From: Leishmania donovani
Lineage: Eukaryota; Euglenozoa; Kinetoplastea; Trypanosomatida; Trypanosomatidae
NCBI RefSeq assembly: GCF_000227135.1
Contig: NC_018263.1
Coordinates: forward strand, 1,375,626 to 1,439,625
Length of the DNA stretch: 64,000 nt
Direction: 5' to 3'
The notes under the pieces are model-generated. The model made no database searches, was not told the DNA's origin, and saw nothing but the letters and a program-made list of their open reading frames with translations. Positions 1 through 10,214 of this stretch are shown here, piece by piece (positions within the stretch are counted from its first letter, which is position 1; each line of letters opens with the position of its first letter). Made by a program: the position numbers and the translations under genes.

Positions 1-1
1 C

Positions 2-916
2 CGTCGGTGCCCCTTCGGTGCGACTGCCGAAAGCCGCTGCCGCACCCAGCAGTAGTCGTCTCGTGCTCCGCGACTGCTGGACGACGCGGTCGCGCAGCTC
101 CGAGTCCTCCAGCTGCTTGTACGCTTCGCGCCGCTGGCACAGGGCGCGGTAGAGCGCACGCTGATCCTCGTAGCGCATGCGTGGCTCACAGCTCGGGGCC
201 GGCCCCTTCCGCGGCGCAACCTTGACAATGACTTTGCTCTTTTCGTTCCGACCACAGTACTTGGCCAGTGTCGCATTCATCGGTTTGCCGCAGAACCACA
301 GCGCCGCGTCATCCTCTTTGACTCGCTCGTTCGCCTTCCACTCGGGATCGAGAAGGGCACGGCAGTGGTAAACGACCAAGCGCGTGTCTTCGTCCAGGTC
401 AGGGTCTTCATGCTTCGTGTACAGCTGCTGCACCGCCGCCTCAGGCCCGTCTGCGTGGGTGCACAGAGAAGAGTACAGAGTAGCGGTGAGCGCGCGCAGC
501 TCGTGCTCGGCTTTGTCGAACTCGTCTGCCAGCACCGGAGTTTTTGCGTCCCTGAGTCGCGCGTAGAGGCCATCGATAAGGGCTTGATAGCGTCCTAACA
601 CCTCCTCTGGCTCTTGGGTCTCCCTTGCCTCGGTGCTAGCCGTGCCATCGGAGCGGTGCTGGTGCTGCGGCCACAGCGTGGCCAGCTCCTGGGCCGACAT
701 AAGCATCAGGCGCACATGATGACGTTTGTTGAGAATGTGCGCAATGCCCGGCACAATTGTGCTCGTAGAGGGCAAAGACGAGCATGCATGAGGTGGGGAG
801 TTGACGTCCGCAGCGCCACGCGGCGTCTCCTCGGATGAGGAGAGTGCGTCTGTCAGTGCGCGCTCCACTGTGAACTCGTCCGGGTAGTTAGTCCCCTTCA
901 CGACCACGAGCACCAT
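2..916 (-). CDS. CFAP298: CFAP298-like (C21orf59/Kurly) flagellar dynein-assembly factor, 3' end off window
   Basis: I read 305 codons from the ATG at 914-916 to the window edge, so the C-terminus is missing. The protein begins MVLVVVKGTN, like the short beta-strand start of CFAP298. The stretch with LWFCGKPMNATLAKYCG followed by RNEKSKVIVKV and then RKGPAPSCEPR matches the family pattern of an acidic helix, LxxYVGKNEKTKIIxK and a GxGAPxREP motif, then the Glu/Arg-rich helix QRREAYKQLEDSE. Known family role: cytoplasmic or transition-zone factor needed for outer dynein arm assembly and ciliary motility. The middle (about residues 28-100) is longer and less conserved than the human protein. 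A canonical acceptor (TCTTTTTCAG) lies about 50 nt upstream at 966-967. The homology is pattern recognition; the family is DUF2870. Confidence 0.8.
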   Translation of the reverse strand, partial: MVLVVVKGTNYPDEFTVERALTDALSSSEETPRGAADVNSPPHACSSLPSTSTIVPGIAHILNKRHHVRLMLMSAQELATLWPQHQHRSDGTASTEARETQEPEEVLGRYQALIDGLYARLRDAKTPVLADEFDKAEHELRALTATLYSSLCTHADGPEAAVQQLYTKHEDPDLDEDTRLVVYHCRALLDPEWKANERVKEDDAALWFCGKPMNATLAKYCGRNEKSKVIVKVAPRKGPAPSCEPRMRYEDQRALYRALCQRREAYKQLEDSELRDRVVQQSRSTRRLLLGAAAAFGSRTEGAPT

Positions 917-1686
917 GGTTGCAGAGATAAGTGCAGGAACAATAGTGCTTGCCAAACAGGGGCAGCTGAAAAAGACGCGCCCCTTCTCAGTGCGTTAGAG
1001 GGAGAGCGACAACTGAAGAGGTGGGTGACCGAAGAAGGAGCCCTTGGGATTCTCTGCACGCGTTCGACGGACGGTCGGAGTGCGCGCGCGTGTGCATTCT
1101 TTTTCTTCGTTTGCTTCCCACGAAACATGCCAACAAGCGAGGCGGCCGAGGCCGTCGGGTGAGGAGGAGAGGGCAGAAGTGAGTGCGGCGGCGTAATGGC
1201 GAGAGGGCACGACATCGCTGCATGTGCGATGGCCAAGAGAGCCAGATGATCACTCTTCAGGTTTCCGTGCTTGTCTCGTCAGCTTTCATGTGACTGTGTG
1301 CCCTTACGACGCAAGACAGGAACTCGGCTAGCAAGCTGGTGGCGCAGATGCGGGAATTGCTGGGGCGCATGCCACAGCCATAACCGATGGCGGAACACGC
1401 ACGTCAGTTTAATCGCAGCGCCGTCTGTGTACGTGCCTCGAAGAGGCACCGCAGTCACGCGCACGCTCCTGTGCCCCCGCCCCTTACGCACCCAGACCTC
1501 GAGCTGCTCTGTATCACTTGCTTTCACTTTTTTCGAAGTGTCTTCGATGACGGCCCACGGGCATTCACACACATACGGCACGAGCTAAAGTTCTTCCCTC
1601 CGCTTGCCCCCCGCCCTCTTGCTCAGGGAATCGCCTACGAAGACTGCGTGAAGTCACGCCAGCGAAACGGAAGGGAGGGAGCGGGG
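917..1686. other. Intergenic spacer with trans-splice signal for the CFAP298 gene
   Basis: No coding frame is convincing here. Read on the minus strand, a polypyrimidine tract and AG (966-967) lie 50 nt before the CFAP298 start. A short CG/TG alternating run (about 1079-1094) is the only other notable feature. The rest is expected to be the 3' UTR of the gene at 1687-4149. Confidence 0.6.
966..967 (-). promoter_or_regulatory. Probable spliced-leader acceptor AG of the CFAP298 gene
   Basis: On the minus strand the context is CTTTTTCAG, preceded by a CT-rich stretch (about 1000-1020) and followed 50 nt later by the ATG. This is inferred from the consensus trypanosomatid acceptor. Confidence 0.5.
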
Positions 1687-4149
1687 CTAGGAGTGCACCG
1701 TTTCGCTCGCGTCGCGTAAGAGGCGCTGGCCCAGCACTGTGTCTCGGAGAAGCAGCTGGCGGTCGCGTGCCAGCGCGGCGCTCTGGCGCACCATATTGAG
1801 GGCCACCTTCTGCGCTTGGAGCCATCGAAGGGCGGTCTGGCGACCCTCCTGAACGGCCTCGCAGAACGCAGAGTCAGTCTCGGTACTTCTTGCGGTGGCT
1901 GCGGTATTCGTTGACTCCACACGCAGCAGCGCCAGCGCCGCCAGCAGGTGGCTGAGACGTGGCACGCTCACAAAGTGCTCTGCCGAGGTGCAGCGCTCCG
2001 GGGAAACCTCCTGCACGTACTCCCTCAGCAGACGCAGGGCGTGTTGAATAGCATCGGTGGTACGAAACGGAGCTCGATCCATCACGGCCAAGCTCACCAG
2101 CTCCGCATAAATTTCCTTCGTGATCACCATCGGCAGGACTCCCGGCATTTCCAGCAGCGCTGCTATACGCTCCATGTGGTCAAAGCCTCGGTAAAGGACA
2201 ACGAGGCGGAGCGAGAGCAGCGCCTCTTCAGCGCAGGCGGCGGTGAAGGAGCCGAGACCTACTCGCGTTCGCGCGACGCAGCGCGCCGCTGCCGCTTCGA
2301 GTCTCTCCAGAGGCAGGGAATGAGGGCTCCAGCCGATGCTGTCACATAGCTCTCGCCAGCGCGCCACCGCCACCTCGGCGGAAGAGGTGGACGATGATGT
2401 GAGGCATTGCGCAAAGATAGCCTGGGCCGTGTACGTGACCCAGCTGTGCGCTAGGTGCGTGCGCTCGTAGGCGATGGTGGAGTTGGTATACTGCACAAGC
2501 TTCGACAAGGCGGGCTGGAAGCCATACAAGTGGATGAGCGCCGTCGCCCAGTTATCGACGGCGTCAGCCCCGGCTTCGGCGGTCTGCCATCGTCGCAGCG
2601 TCGCCACACAGATGCGGTAAAAGAGAGAGTTAAAGAGCGCGGAGCAGTGCTGGGCGGTGGCGTCTGCGCGGCTCACGGCGGCGCCGCGCTGCTGCTGCGC
2701 TTCACTTTCTAGCTGCACCTCCAGGAGGCGGATCGCGGTCGCCAGCACCGTGATAGAGGTGGGCGGGGCAGCGACAGAGGCCGAGAGAGGCGCAGGCAAA
2801 ACAAGCGGAATCGTCGCATCGGCAGGGCCCAGCAAGTGAAGCAGGAGGGGTATCATAACCCGCAGCGCGGCCAAGCGGTCTGAACCGCGGAGGCGGGCAA
2901 GGTGCTGCCACAGAGGTAGAAAGCCGTGAGTGGCTTCTGTGTGACGGGCGAGGAGGGTCCAGAGATCGCCCAGAGCATCGCTTGCCGTCCGCCGTGCAGG
3001 GGATGATGCGGAAGCAGCTGCAGGGAACGCGGTCGCAGCCGTTCCTGAGGAGGATGTCACAGCAACTCCCACTGAGATGTCGGCTGCACTCACGGAAGCG
3101 GCGGCGAACACCGGAGAAGCAGGCATATGCAGCTGCGCGACGGCGGCAGCGCTCTGCCTCGTGCGTGTCGAGCGAGTCGCTGACGACACGCTCATGGCGG
3201 AGCTGGCGCGCGGACGCTTGAGACGAGAGGTCTTGCTGTCAGCACGAAGAGCTGCACCACCCTGAACAATCCTCAGCTGTCGCGGCTCGGGCGTTGCGTT
3301 GGGCGCTGTCATTGCGACTTCCTGCTGCACTTCCACTACCTCCTCCTGAGTTGTCTGGGCCTCCGTCGCGTTCGACTTATAACCATCATCGGCGTGCGTG
3401 GCAGTCTTGCCGGTGCGACACCTCTTCACTGGCCGAGCCGCAGAGGATGATGACGCCACTGCGACATCCTCTGACTTGGAAGGCGGACTCGGCGATAATG
3501 AGACCAAGGTGCTGCACTTCGAGGGTGCCGCAGCCGCTGCGGCGGCGGCCTGCAGCGAAGTGCGCATCTCGACTGCCTCTAGTCGCTGCTCCTCCAGCTG
3601 CGCCTGCGCAATTCGAGCCAGGGCCCGCTGCTCTTCCAACTCTCGAAACACCTGCATGTATACGAGCTCATATGCGGCCTCTCGCTCACAGGTGGTCGTG
3701 ACAAACAGCTCGAATTGCTGCTTGAGCTGCTCCATCTGCGATGCCTTCGTCTCAGCCGCCTTCTGGTACTTCTCCACCTCCCCGCGTAGCTCCTTCTTGA
3801 CTCGCTGAACCGCCTCCTCAATGCGCGCGGTAGACACCGCCTGCTGCTTATGCTGCTTTGGGCTCGAAGTCTCTGCAGCTCGTGTGAAGCGGTGCGAAAG
3901 CGCGCCGCCGGGCTTGTCTATCGGCTTCGCCCCTGGCGATGTTCCGACGGGTACAGCGGCTGTGTCGTCAGCCCTGCGCAGTGTGGATCGCTCGCTGACG
4001 GCATTCGATGCCGTCTCTGAGGGGGTGGCGGTTAAGCTAATCCGCGCACGAAGCCTTGCGTTCTCTTGACGAAGCTCGCGGTTCTCCTGCGTAAGCCGAG
4101 TCACCTCCAGCTCCAGCGGATTACCGACATCTAGAAACGGGTCTGCCAT
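1687..4149 (-). CDS. Conserved-type hypothetical coiled-coil protein, 820 aa
   Basis: I do not recognise a named family. Residues about 12-38 form a leucine-heptad helix rich in Asn/Gln/Glu/Arg (LEVTRLTQENRELRQENARL). A second long charged helix spans about 105-200 (Lys/Glu/Gln/Ala-rich, ending in LARIAQAQLEEQ), so the N-terminal quarter is predicted coiled coil. Residues about 200-400 are low-complexity Ser/Ala/Thr with basic patches. From about 390 to 820 the protein is a continuous series of amphipathic Ala/Leu-rich helices, resembling an alpha-solenoid. There is no membrane segment or signal peptide. The start ATG at 4147-4149 follows an acceptor-like TTTGTTTCAG at 4184-4185. The architecture suggests a cytoskeletal or scaffold protein, but this is inference only. 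Confidence 0.8.
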   Translation of the reverse strand: MADPFLDVGNPLELEVTRLTQENRELRQENARLRARISLTATPSETASNAVSERSTLRRADDTAAVPVGTSPGAKPIDKPGGALSHRFTRAAETSSPKQHKQQAVSTARIEEAVQRVKKELRGEVEKYQKAAETKASQMEQLKQQFELFVTTTCEREAAYELVYMQVFRELEEQRALARIAQAQLEEQRLEAVEMRTSLQAAAAAAAAPSKCSTLVSLSPSPPSKSEDVAVASSSSAARPVKRCRTGKTATHADDGYKSNATEAQTTQEEVVEVQQEVAMTAPNATPEPRQLRIVQGGAALRADSKTSRLKRPRASSAMSVSSATRSTRTRQSAAAVAQLHMPASPVFAAASVSAADISVGVAVTSSSGTAATAFPAAASASSPARRTASDALGDLWTLLARHTEATHGFLPLWQHLARLRGSDRLAALRVMIPLLLHLLGPADATIPLVLPAPLSASVAAPPTSITVLATAIRLLEVQLESEAQQQRGAAVSRADATAQHCSALFNSLFYRICVATLRRWQTAEAGADAVDNWATALIHLYGFQPALSKLVQYTNSTIAYERTHLAHSWVTYTAQAIFAQCLTSSSTSSAEVAVARWRELCDSIGWSPHSLPLERLEAAAARCVARTRVGLGSFTAACAEEALLSLRLVVLYRGFDHMERIAALLEMPGVLPMVITKEIYAELVSLAVMDRAPFRTTDAIQHALRLLREYVQEVSPERCTSAEHFVSVPRLSHLLAALALLRVESTNTAATARSTETDSAFCEAVQEGRQTALRWLQAQKVALNMVRQSAALARDRQLLLRDTVLGQRLLRDASETVHS

Positions 4150-5117
4150 GGTCTAGTCGAGTGATCCCTTTCACAATCACCACCTGAAACAAACGCTTCC
4201 TGTGGCACCGTAGATACTTATTTACAGGGGATGTATAGAAGCGTGTTGAGGCTGTGCCTTCTGGACGAAACTTCGACGTCTCCTGCCTCGACCTTCGAAG
4301 ATGCGAGCAGCTCGTGGGTTAAGAGATCCAATAAGAATGGGGGAGTAAGCAGAGCTGCATGGTGAGTTGCCCACACAGGTGCACGCACACACACACAAAA
4401 GAGGGCGAAAAAGCAGGCAGGCGTTTGCATAGTCGCACGTCTGTCTCTCCTAGAACGCCTCCTGCTGTGCAGGATGCCAGCTTCAACGATAACGCTCTGC
4501 CTTCAATCACTTTTCCTTTCTCCGTGTGAATGTGTGTGTGTCCTGTCGATTCCAGGGACAGACGGGAGAGCTATCGGCGAGGGAGCGGATGACCCAGTGG
4601 ATGAGCGTCAGACACACACGCGCATACGAACACACCGAGTGTGGGAGAGGGCCAAGCGGAGAGACGGCGCTTAGCGAAAGGACAGAGACGAATGAATCAC
4701 CGCACCGCTTTAGGTGCCCCAGTCCTTGTACGTGTACGTTTGGCGGCTTGAGGGTCCAGCTTGGTGCCTTCATGGGGTTCACGAAAAAGGGCTGCGGCGG
4801 ACGTGTGGACCACAGCGCGTGGTGAGGGAGGACCGGGACGGGACGGCCCTTACTCACGCGTATATCGCGGCGCGCGTGATGATTGGAGGGTTGTGTTCTT
4901 TGGGCTCACTCTCTTTCGATTCCTTGGCGGGCGATCAAAAATGACGTTGCGTGCAGCGGGGAAAACGCCAGAGTACGAAACCCATACAAAGAGGCGCACA
5001 GAGACCCCTACAGCAGCCACCGCAGAAGCAGAAGCGGACGCGCCTGCGACGCATCGCGCCGTGGGCCGCTTCACCCTCATCAGGGCACTGCCCTCTGTTT
5101 ACTTCAGTGACGCCGCT
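4150..5117. other. Intergenic spacer, no gene seen
   Basis: This holds the 5' UTR signal of the 820-aa gene (AG at 4184-4185 on the minus strand) and the 3' UTR of the 189-aa gene. CA/GT-rich patches occur near 4385-4400 and 4524-4545. Short frames in it have no coding character. Confidence 0.6.
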
Positions 5118-5687
5118 TCACGAGTGCGCTTTCTGTCTCTGGGACATATCCCGCATAGCCGGCATCGCTTTCGATGTCTTTGTCACTGGCGGCGGCGGTA
5201 GTGGCTTCGTCACTGGCGACTCTGGATTTCTAGTCGACACGGTGGCGAGTGCCTTCTCCAGCACTGCGAGCCGAAGCGAGTGTCGCTTCACGAGATGCCC
5301 CATGTCGCTGCCGTACTCGTTCCAAAGCGCGGACAACTCCGCGTTCTCGCCGGCGATGGCGCACCGCTTGCCGGGCCGCAGCAGGGAGCTCCTGCTGCGG
5401 AGCTCCTCGGTCTGGAACTCAGCCTTCCTCACTTCGCTCTCGAGGGAGATGATGTAGGCCTCAAGGTCGTCTAAAATGGCTGCCTCCTCGCGAAGGACAA
5501 AGTCACGGGCAATGAGGGCGTCGGTGGCCCGCGTCAGCTTTTGGATGCGCTTGCTCGCCAACAGCACCTCGATGTTGGGATCTTCGTTCACTGTCACAGT
5601 GGCAAGGGCGACACTGAGCGGGCCTGCGCTCGGCTTCGCGGCAGCGGCAGCAGCAGCACCGGTGCTGCTGCTGCTGCTGCTCAGCAT
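5118..5687 (-). CDS. Small coiled-coil hypothetical protein, 189 aa
   Basis: The protein begins with a Ser6 run and an Ala7 run encoded by a self-complementary trinucleotide repeat (see 5641-5680). Residues about 28-120 are a charged helical region with heptad-like Leu/Ile spacing (NIEVLLASKRIQKLTRATDAL, then DDLEAYIISLESEVRKAEF), so a coiled coil is predicted. The C-terminus is Pro/Lys/Thr-rich and probably disordered. I recognise no family. A clear acceptor precedes the gene: a long CT-rich tract (5757-5790) then AG at 5755-5756, about 67 nt before the ATG, which supports it as expressed. Confidence 0.7.
   Translation of the reverse strand: MLSSSSSSTGAAAAAAAKPSAGPLSVALATVTVNEDPNIEVLLASKRIQKLTRATDALIARDFVLREEAAILDDLEAYIISLESEVRKAEFQTEELRSRSSLLRPGKRCAIAGENAELSALWNEYGSDMGHLVKRHSLRLAVLEKALATVSTRNPESPVTKPLPPPPVTKTSKAMPAMRDMSQRQKAHS
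5641..5680. repeat. 40-bp palindromic (AGC/GCT) trinucleotide tract at the start of a gene
   Basis: The block is centred between 5660 and 5661. The inner 28 bp (5647-5674) are perfectly self-complementary and only one pair (5646/5675) breaks the 40-bp palindrome. On the coding (minus) strand it encodes poly-Ser then Thr-Gly then poly-Ala beginning two codons after the ATG. Confidence 0.9.
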
Positions 5688-5754
5688 GTTGGGTCGCGAT
5701 TACAGGGAAATGGACGGAAGCGTGAGAGAAGCGATACGAACAGCCTCAAAGTGA

Positions 5755-5756
5755 CT
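5755..5756 (-). promoter_or_regulatory. Probable spliced-leader acceptor AG of the 189-aa gene
   Basis: On the minus strand an almost pure C/T tract (5757-5790) ends in TTAG. The first downstream ATG is the gene start at 5687. Confidence 0.55.
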
Positions 5757-6837
5757 AAGGAGAGGGGGATGGGAGGGGCGGGGGGCAGAGCAGTGGTTAG
5801 ACAGCGGACCTCGTAGACGCAGCACACGAGGTCCCGCGACAGCTATAGGTGTGTGCGTGGAAAGGCAGAGAAGCGAGGTGAGGGGAGGGGGAGAAGGAGA
5901 CAGAGGGAAGCAAAGGACGAAGAATGCTTTCTTTTCGTTTGCGCGTCCGCAGTCCTCTTGCGAGTGGCAGGCGCAAGAGGGCAAGACGAAGCTGGTCCGT
6001 GACATACGCATAGAAACGCTGAAGGGCGTTGTGAGCGGCACACGGGCTCCCCGACCTCGGCGCCGCCCCACCCTCACATCTCTCCCGGGCTTTCTCAGGC
6101 GCTCATTCTTGGGAGGCGTGGGGGTACAACGAAGCTCACGCACGCCTTGCTCGCATACACTGCTTCTTGGGGCCCTTAAAGAAAAAAAAAGTGAGTGCGT
6201 TTTCACGGATATATGGACGCTTGAGCGTCGCATAAGACGGTGAACAAGGCGTTGAACTGTGACCCCTCAACACACACACGCACAAGCACGAGCCCCTGCT
6301 TGCAGAAGCGTTTCAGTGGCTCGCTCTCCTTCATCTTGAGCCTCGCACGGGGACCATACGGGGACTTCCTTGTTAGCTTCCCTCTTTTCGTGTTTCTTTT
6401 CGTTCGTTTAGGCTATGATGCGTCGTTTGGCTAGAGAGAAAGCATAGCCGCATGCTTTGCGTGCGTGCGTGAGCGGAGAGGGGAGGGGAGTTTGTGCTTG
6501 TGCACGGATGAAGCAGACACTCACATAATCTGCGCACACACAGACACACGCAAGCATGAGCAAGGCAAAAGAAGGGCGACCCAAAGGCGGGTAAACTCTT
6601 CACGCAGGCACAGAGGAAGGAGGTACAGCTAGCTGCGCTCGACTTCCTTAATGGTCCGCGTCAGTGAAACAGTGTCGCCACATTGGCTCCTTTTTTCCTT
6701 TCGCTCGCAAGTAAGAGCACGCCAACCTGTCTGGTGGAACGGTGAACTGCGGCGCGCGTGCAGTTTCTATCTAGCAGAGATGAGCATAGTTAAGCAGCGC
6801 ATATCGGGTGTGTGTGAGAGGTAGGGGAGGTTGCCCA
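5757..6837. other. Intergenic spacer, no gene seen
   Basis: Strong purine bias on the plus strand (about 5757-5935), which is pyrimidine on the transcribed strand, gives way to mixed sequence with an A9 run near 6180 and CA repeats near 6270. I found no reading frame with coding character. It is expected to be the 3' UTR of the gene at 6838-7617. Confidence 0.55.
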
Positions 6838-7617
6838 CTACGCCGCATCACCAGGCTTGCGCATGCGAGTGCGGTACAGCCAGTCGTCGTAGATCTTGCG
6901 CTTCTCTTCTACAAAGTTCTCCGGGTACGGCGTCTCACGGATCGCGGCGTTACCTGTCATGGCCATATACAGCATCGCCTGATTGAGCTCCTCCATACGC
7001 GACATGGCGAACCCCTTGTGGTACAGGTGGCGGCAGTTCTTGGCGGCGTTGTACTGCCCCTCCTTGACGAGGCAGCGCGACGTCATCTCGTGCACCAAGT
7101 TGGCATGTGCCACGTAAACATCGCGCTCCCGCTCTAGCCAGTTCTTGAACGCTAAGTAGTGGTAGTAGTCGGTGTACTTACCATCCACCGGCGGCGGCAC
7201 CTTGGCGTTGACGTACTTTGTGCGAGGCCACCGCCACGACGCCCACCAGTACTCCTCCGGGCATGGATTTGGACGCGTGTGAGAGTCCACGTACGTACGC
7301 GGACGCAGCGGAGTTATGGGACTAGCCAGGTAGTCGAGGAGACTGTGGTACTTGCGCTCAGTGTTGTAGCCGAGGGTGGGCATGTCAGGGTCCTGGCCGA
7401 ATTGCATCTGCAGCACGCGCGTGAAGCGCTCCACTGCGCTGCGCGGCTTTGGCATGGGCTTTTTCGTGTCAAAAGCCGGCAAGTTATCGAGATAGTCTTC
7501 TGACGCCATCGACGGCACCTTGATTTTCTCGTAAGGGGCTGTGGCCACGCCATGGTGTCCGCGGTGGTCATCGTGCGCGTGGCTGTCGCCACTGTGCGCA
7601 TCACCAGCTGCCGTCAT
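6838..7617 (-). CDS. Hypothetical protein, Tyr/Trp-rich, possibly mitochondrial, 259 aa
   Basis: The start is the ATG at 7615-7617. The open frame runs slightly further upstream but without an ATG. The N-terminus is His/Asp-rich (HSGDSHAHDDHRGHHG) and is followed by a compact, highly aromatic body: PCPEEYWWASWRWPRTKYV, KYTDYYHYLAFKNWLERE and a basic helical end with YDDWLYRTRMRKPG. There is no membrane span. Such Trp/Tyr-rich basic proteins are common among kinetoplastid-specific subunits of mitochondrial complexes and mitoribosomes. That is inference from composition; I do not recognise the family. GC-rich third positions support coding. Confidence 0.75.
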   Translation of the reverse strand: MTAAGDAHSGDSHAHDDHRGHHGVATAPYEKIKVPSMASEDYLDNLPAFDTKKPMPKPRSAVERFTRVLQMQFGQDPDMPTLGYNTERKYHSLLDYLASPITPLRPRTYVDSHTRPNPCPEEYWWASWRWPRTKYVNAKVPPPVDGKYTDYYHYLAFKNWLERERDVYVAHANLVHEMTSRCLVKEGQYNAAKNCRHLYHKGFAMSRMEELNQAMLYMAMTGNAAIRETPYPENFVEEKRKIYDDWLYRTRMRKPGDAA

Positions 7618-9791
7618 GCCTGCAACTCGATAAGAGCAAAAAAAAAGACGCAAGCACCGCAGGCGCTATGCTAATTCTGTCGACGTGAGATCCTGCGGAA
7701 GTGAAAAACGTCCAGGTCTCCGTAATATTCCTTAAACATAGACTTTCCGTTCCTCCTAATGGGCGCGAATGTGTGCGTTGGTATGCGCAGGGACGCTCTC
7801 TCTACATGGGTATATAAAAAAGGAAAAGCACCTCCACGTGCACGAGAGCTGAAAACGCCTTGGCTACAGATAAAGATTGCGAAGCTAAACTAAAAAGCAG
7901 CAGCACACATACAGACACGCGCCCACACTTCTCGCTCTCCCTCCTTACTGAAAGGCGGTTTTCCTAAGACGGTCGGCGCTGCTACAGTCTTCTCGCTCGA
8001 GCTGCGAGTTTGTGAGTGCTAACGATTGCGATAGAGGAGGGGAGGCGGTGGTGCAGGACGGCACCAACTTCCTTGCTCAAGCCACCGCACACGCAGAGAG
8101 GATATCTGAAGATGGTATCCCTGCGTGCGCAAGCTTGCGTAGAGCCGAGGCGGGAAAAACAGAAACAACTGCAGACAGGCTGGGTAGGCGGACGAGTTTG
8201 GATGCGTGTTTGCAGAAGATAAAGGAAAGAGGAGTGGAGATATTCGGTTGAACACGTGCGCGGGTGAGAGACGCACAACCATCACAGCGAGATTTCAACG
8301 CGCAGGCGGAAACAGATGAAGGGAGGGAGGGGCGAGGAAAGCCAACGGAGCAATGCAGCCGCGCCGCACGCAGCTCGACAACATCTCACCCAGTTTGCCC
8401 CGATGCACGACATATGGGCAGCCACGCGCGAGCAAGAAAAAATCGAGGAGGACGAGGGAAGCGGTTGCGCTTCTTCTCAAAGCATTCGCACCTTCCCGAA
8501 CAGTCGCATGCATCGTTTTCAGTTGTTTTCCATCCTTCTCTGTCGTATTTCCCCCACTAAGACAGATGCATGTTTTATTCTGTCCAGACACACACGTATG
8601 TGTGTACAGCACCTCCCCACCTCTCGACCCTCTCCCCGTCACCGTATCCGGGATGAGGCTCATAAAGAAGGGGGTGTCAGAGAAAGAGAGAGAGATCAGC
8701 CGCCTCGAACGTGCGCACCCAGGCGCAACAGATAGACAGGGGCGGGCACCAGGGGTTTGCCCAACGACAGGCTGGCAGATGTACACACAAACAAAAACCG
8801 AAGAAAAAGGGTGGTGTTTTGAAGTGGTAGTGGGGGAAGGGGTCGGCGCTTCGGTGGAGCATGCACAAAACACAGGCGCGCACATACACACACACATATA
8901 TATATATAGATGGAGAGATATAAGTAGATGGGTGTGCTGAGCGCAGAAGAAACAGTGAAATAGGCAAGAGTAAAAGAGGAAGATGCAGCTACAGTGCGTT
9001 CCACGAGCTGCCCACGCTGAAGCATCGCAAACGTGATGCCATACAAGAGAGAGAGTAGAGAGAGAAGAGAGGGTGCAGTGATGCACAGTGTCGGTGCGTG
9101 TGAACACTCGAAAAAAAGACGGGCAGATGAAGAGGGGGGATGACAACGCAGAACACAAGGCCCCAAAGAACCTCCACAACGGCACGAGCACTCCTACAGT
9201 GACCGTCGGTTTCGCAAATCCTCGTGCCCACCGCCGCAGCACCGCCAGCGGCGTCTTGCGCGGTTCTCCTCACCCCTTCAGGACTCGCGTCCATTCTTTC
9301 GCAGTACCCTTGCCCTGCTTCCTCTTCATCTCTCACATCCGCACGCGGGAGTAACTCTCTCCCTCTTTGTCTGATACACGGCACGGTAGAACAGGTGTGG
9401 GAAAAAGAAAATGCACACGTCTGAGAATACAGCAGCACGCACACGGTCCTTTTATAGACAGCTCACGTACAACGCACAACACAGGGTGGCGCGAAACAGA
9501 TCAGAGGGCACATGCACACCAAACAGAAGGGGGGGAAAACACGCACACAATGCGAACAGAAAAACACAGCGGAGGTGACAGTGAAGAGAGCAAGCCACAC
9601 GACAGAGAAGATGCGCTGGAGAAGGGTAGGTGCAGACACACACAGGGGAGAGCGGGCGGGGCAGAAAGCCTCTCGCCACACCACAAGCAAACAATAAGAG
9701 CCTTTAGCATCTTTTTTCAGCAAAGTAGAACCGCATCCACCTTGCCTCACCCCTTGCCGCTTGCTAGTTCCCTGCACATCGGACGCGCTTC
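7618..9791. other. Long intergenic spacer with microsatellites
   Basis: No convincing gene. There is an A9 run at about 7638-7646, an alternating CA/TA tract at about 8884-8909, and a GAGA-rich stretch at 9041-9075. Long frames on both strands are CT/GA composition artefacts (Phe/Ser/Leu or Lys/Arg/Glu-rich). Confidence 0.5.
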
Positions 9792-10078
9792 TCACGGATG
9801 AGTTCGTGCTCCACTTCCTTCAATGAGAGCGAGACGTATATCGAGAAGATAGTCATTCATCCACTCATAGGGCCAATACGCGGCTCGACAAAGACCCTTG
9901 CCTCTGGCATATTCATCTTGTCCCCATAACGTGTACTGCATACTGATTCCACATACAAGCATTATCAGTGCCTGCACACAACGCCGACCTCCACTGGGCC
10001 CGAACAAGTCCTCCAGCGCCGCGTCACATTCTAGAATAAAAACTCAGCAAACATCACCACCTCGCCCTTCCGAAGCAT
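9792..10078 (-). pseudogene. Candidate small ORF interrupted by a frameshift (about 95 codons)
   Basis: A 71-codon open frame ends at 9792 (ending LIEGSGARTHP) but its first in-frame ATG is internal. Immediately upstream, an ATG at 10076-10078 opens a 15-codon frame that stops at a TAG just after the T5 run at 10038-10042. One extra T in that run would join the two frames. The joined product would have one hydrophobic helix (VQALIMLVCGISM) and an aromatic C-terminal half. Codon third positions are not GC-biased, unlike neighbours, and the spacer to ubiquitin is only 136 bp with a weak pyrimidine tract. It may be noncoding, a decayed gene, or a homopolymer error. Confidence 0.25.
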
Positions 10079-10214
10079 TTTCATTCACATCACGCCACAA
10101 CAGCGACACGCTCCCGAAAAGACTCAGGCGTACACTACGAGTACCATAAGCAACATCGTAGCACGCAAAACGCGAAGAGCCCATATGCTACCACGCTACA
10201 GCCTACGAAACTTA

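Noticed and set aside
8295..9242. Minus-strand open frame of about 315 codons
   Set aside because: Composition is a translation of CT-rich and TA-repeat spacer; no domain, no codon bias typical of neighbouring genes.
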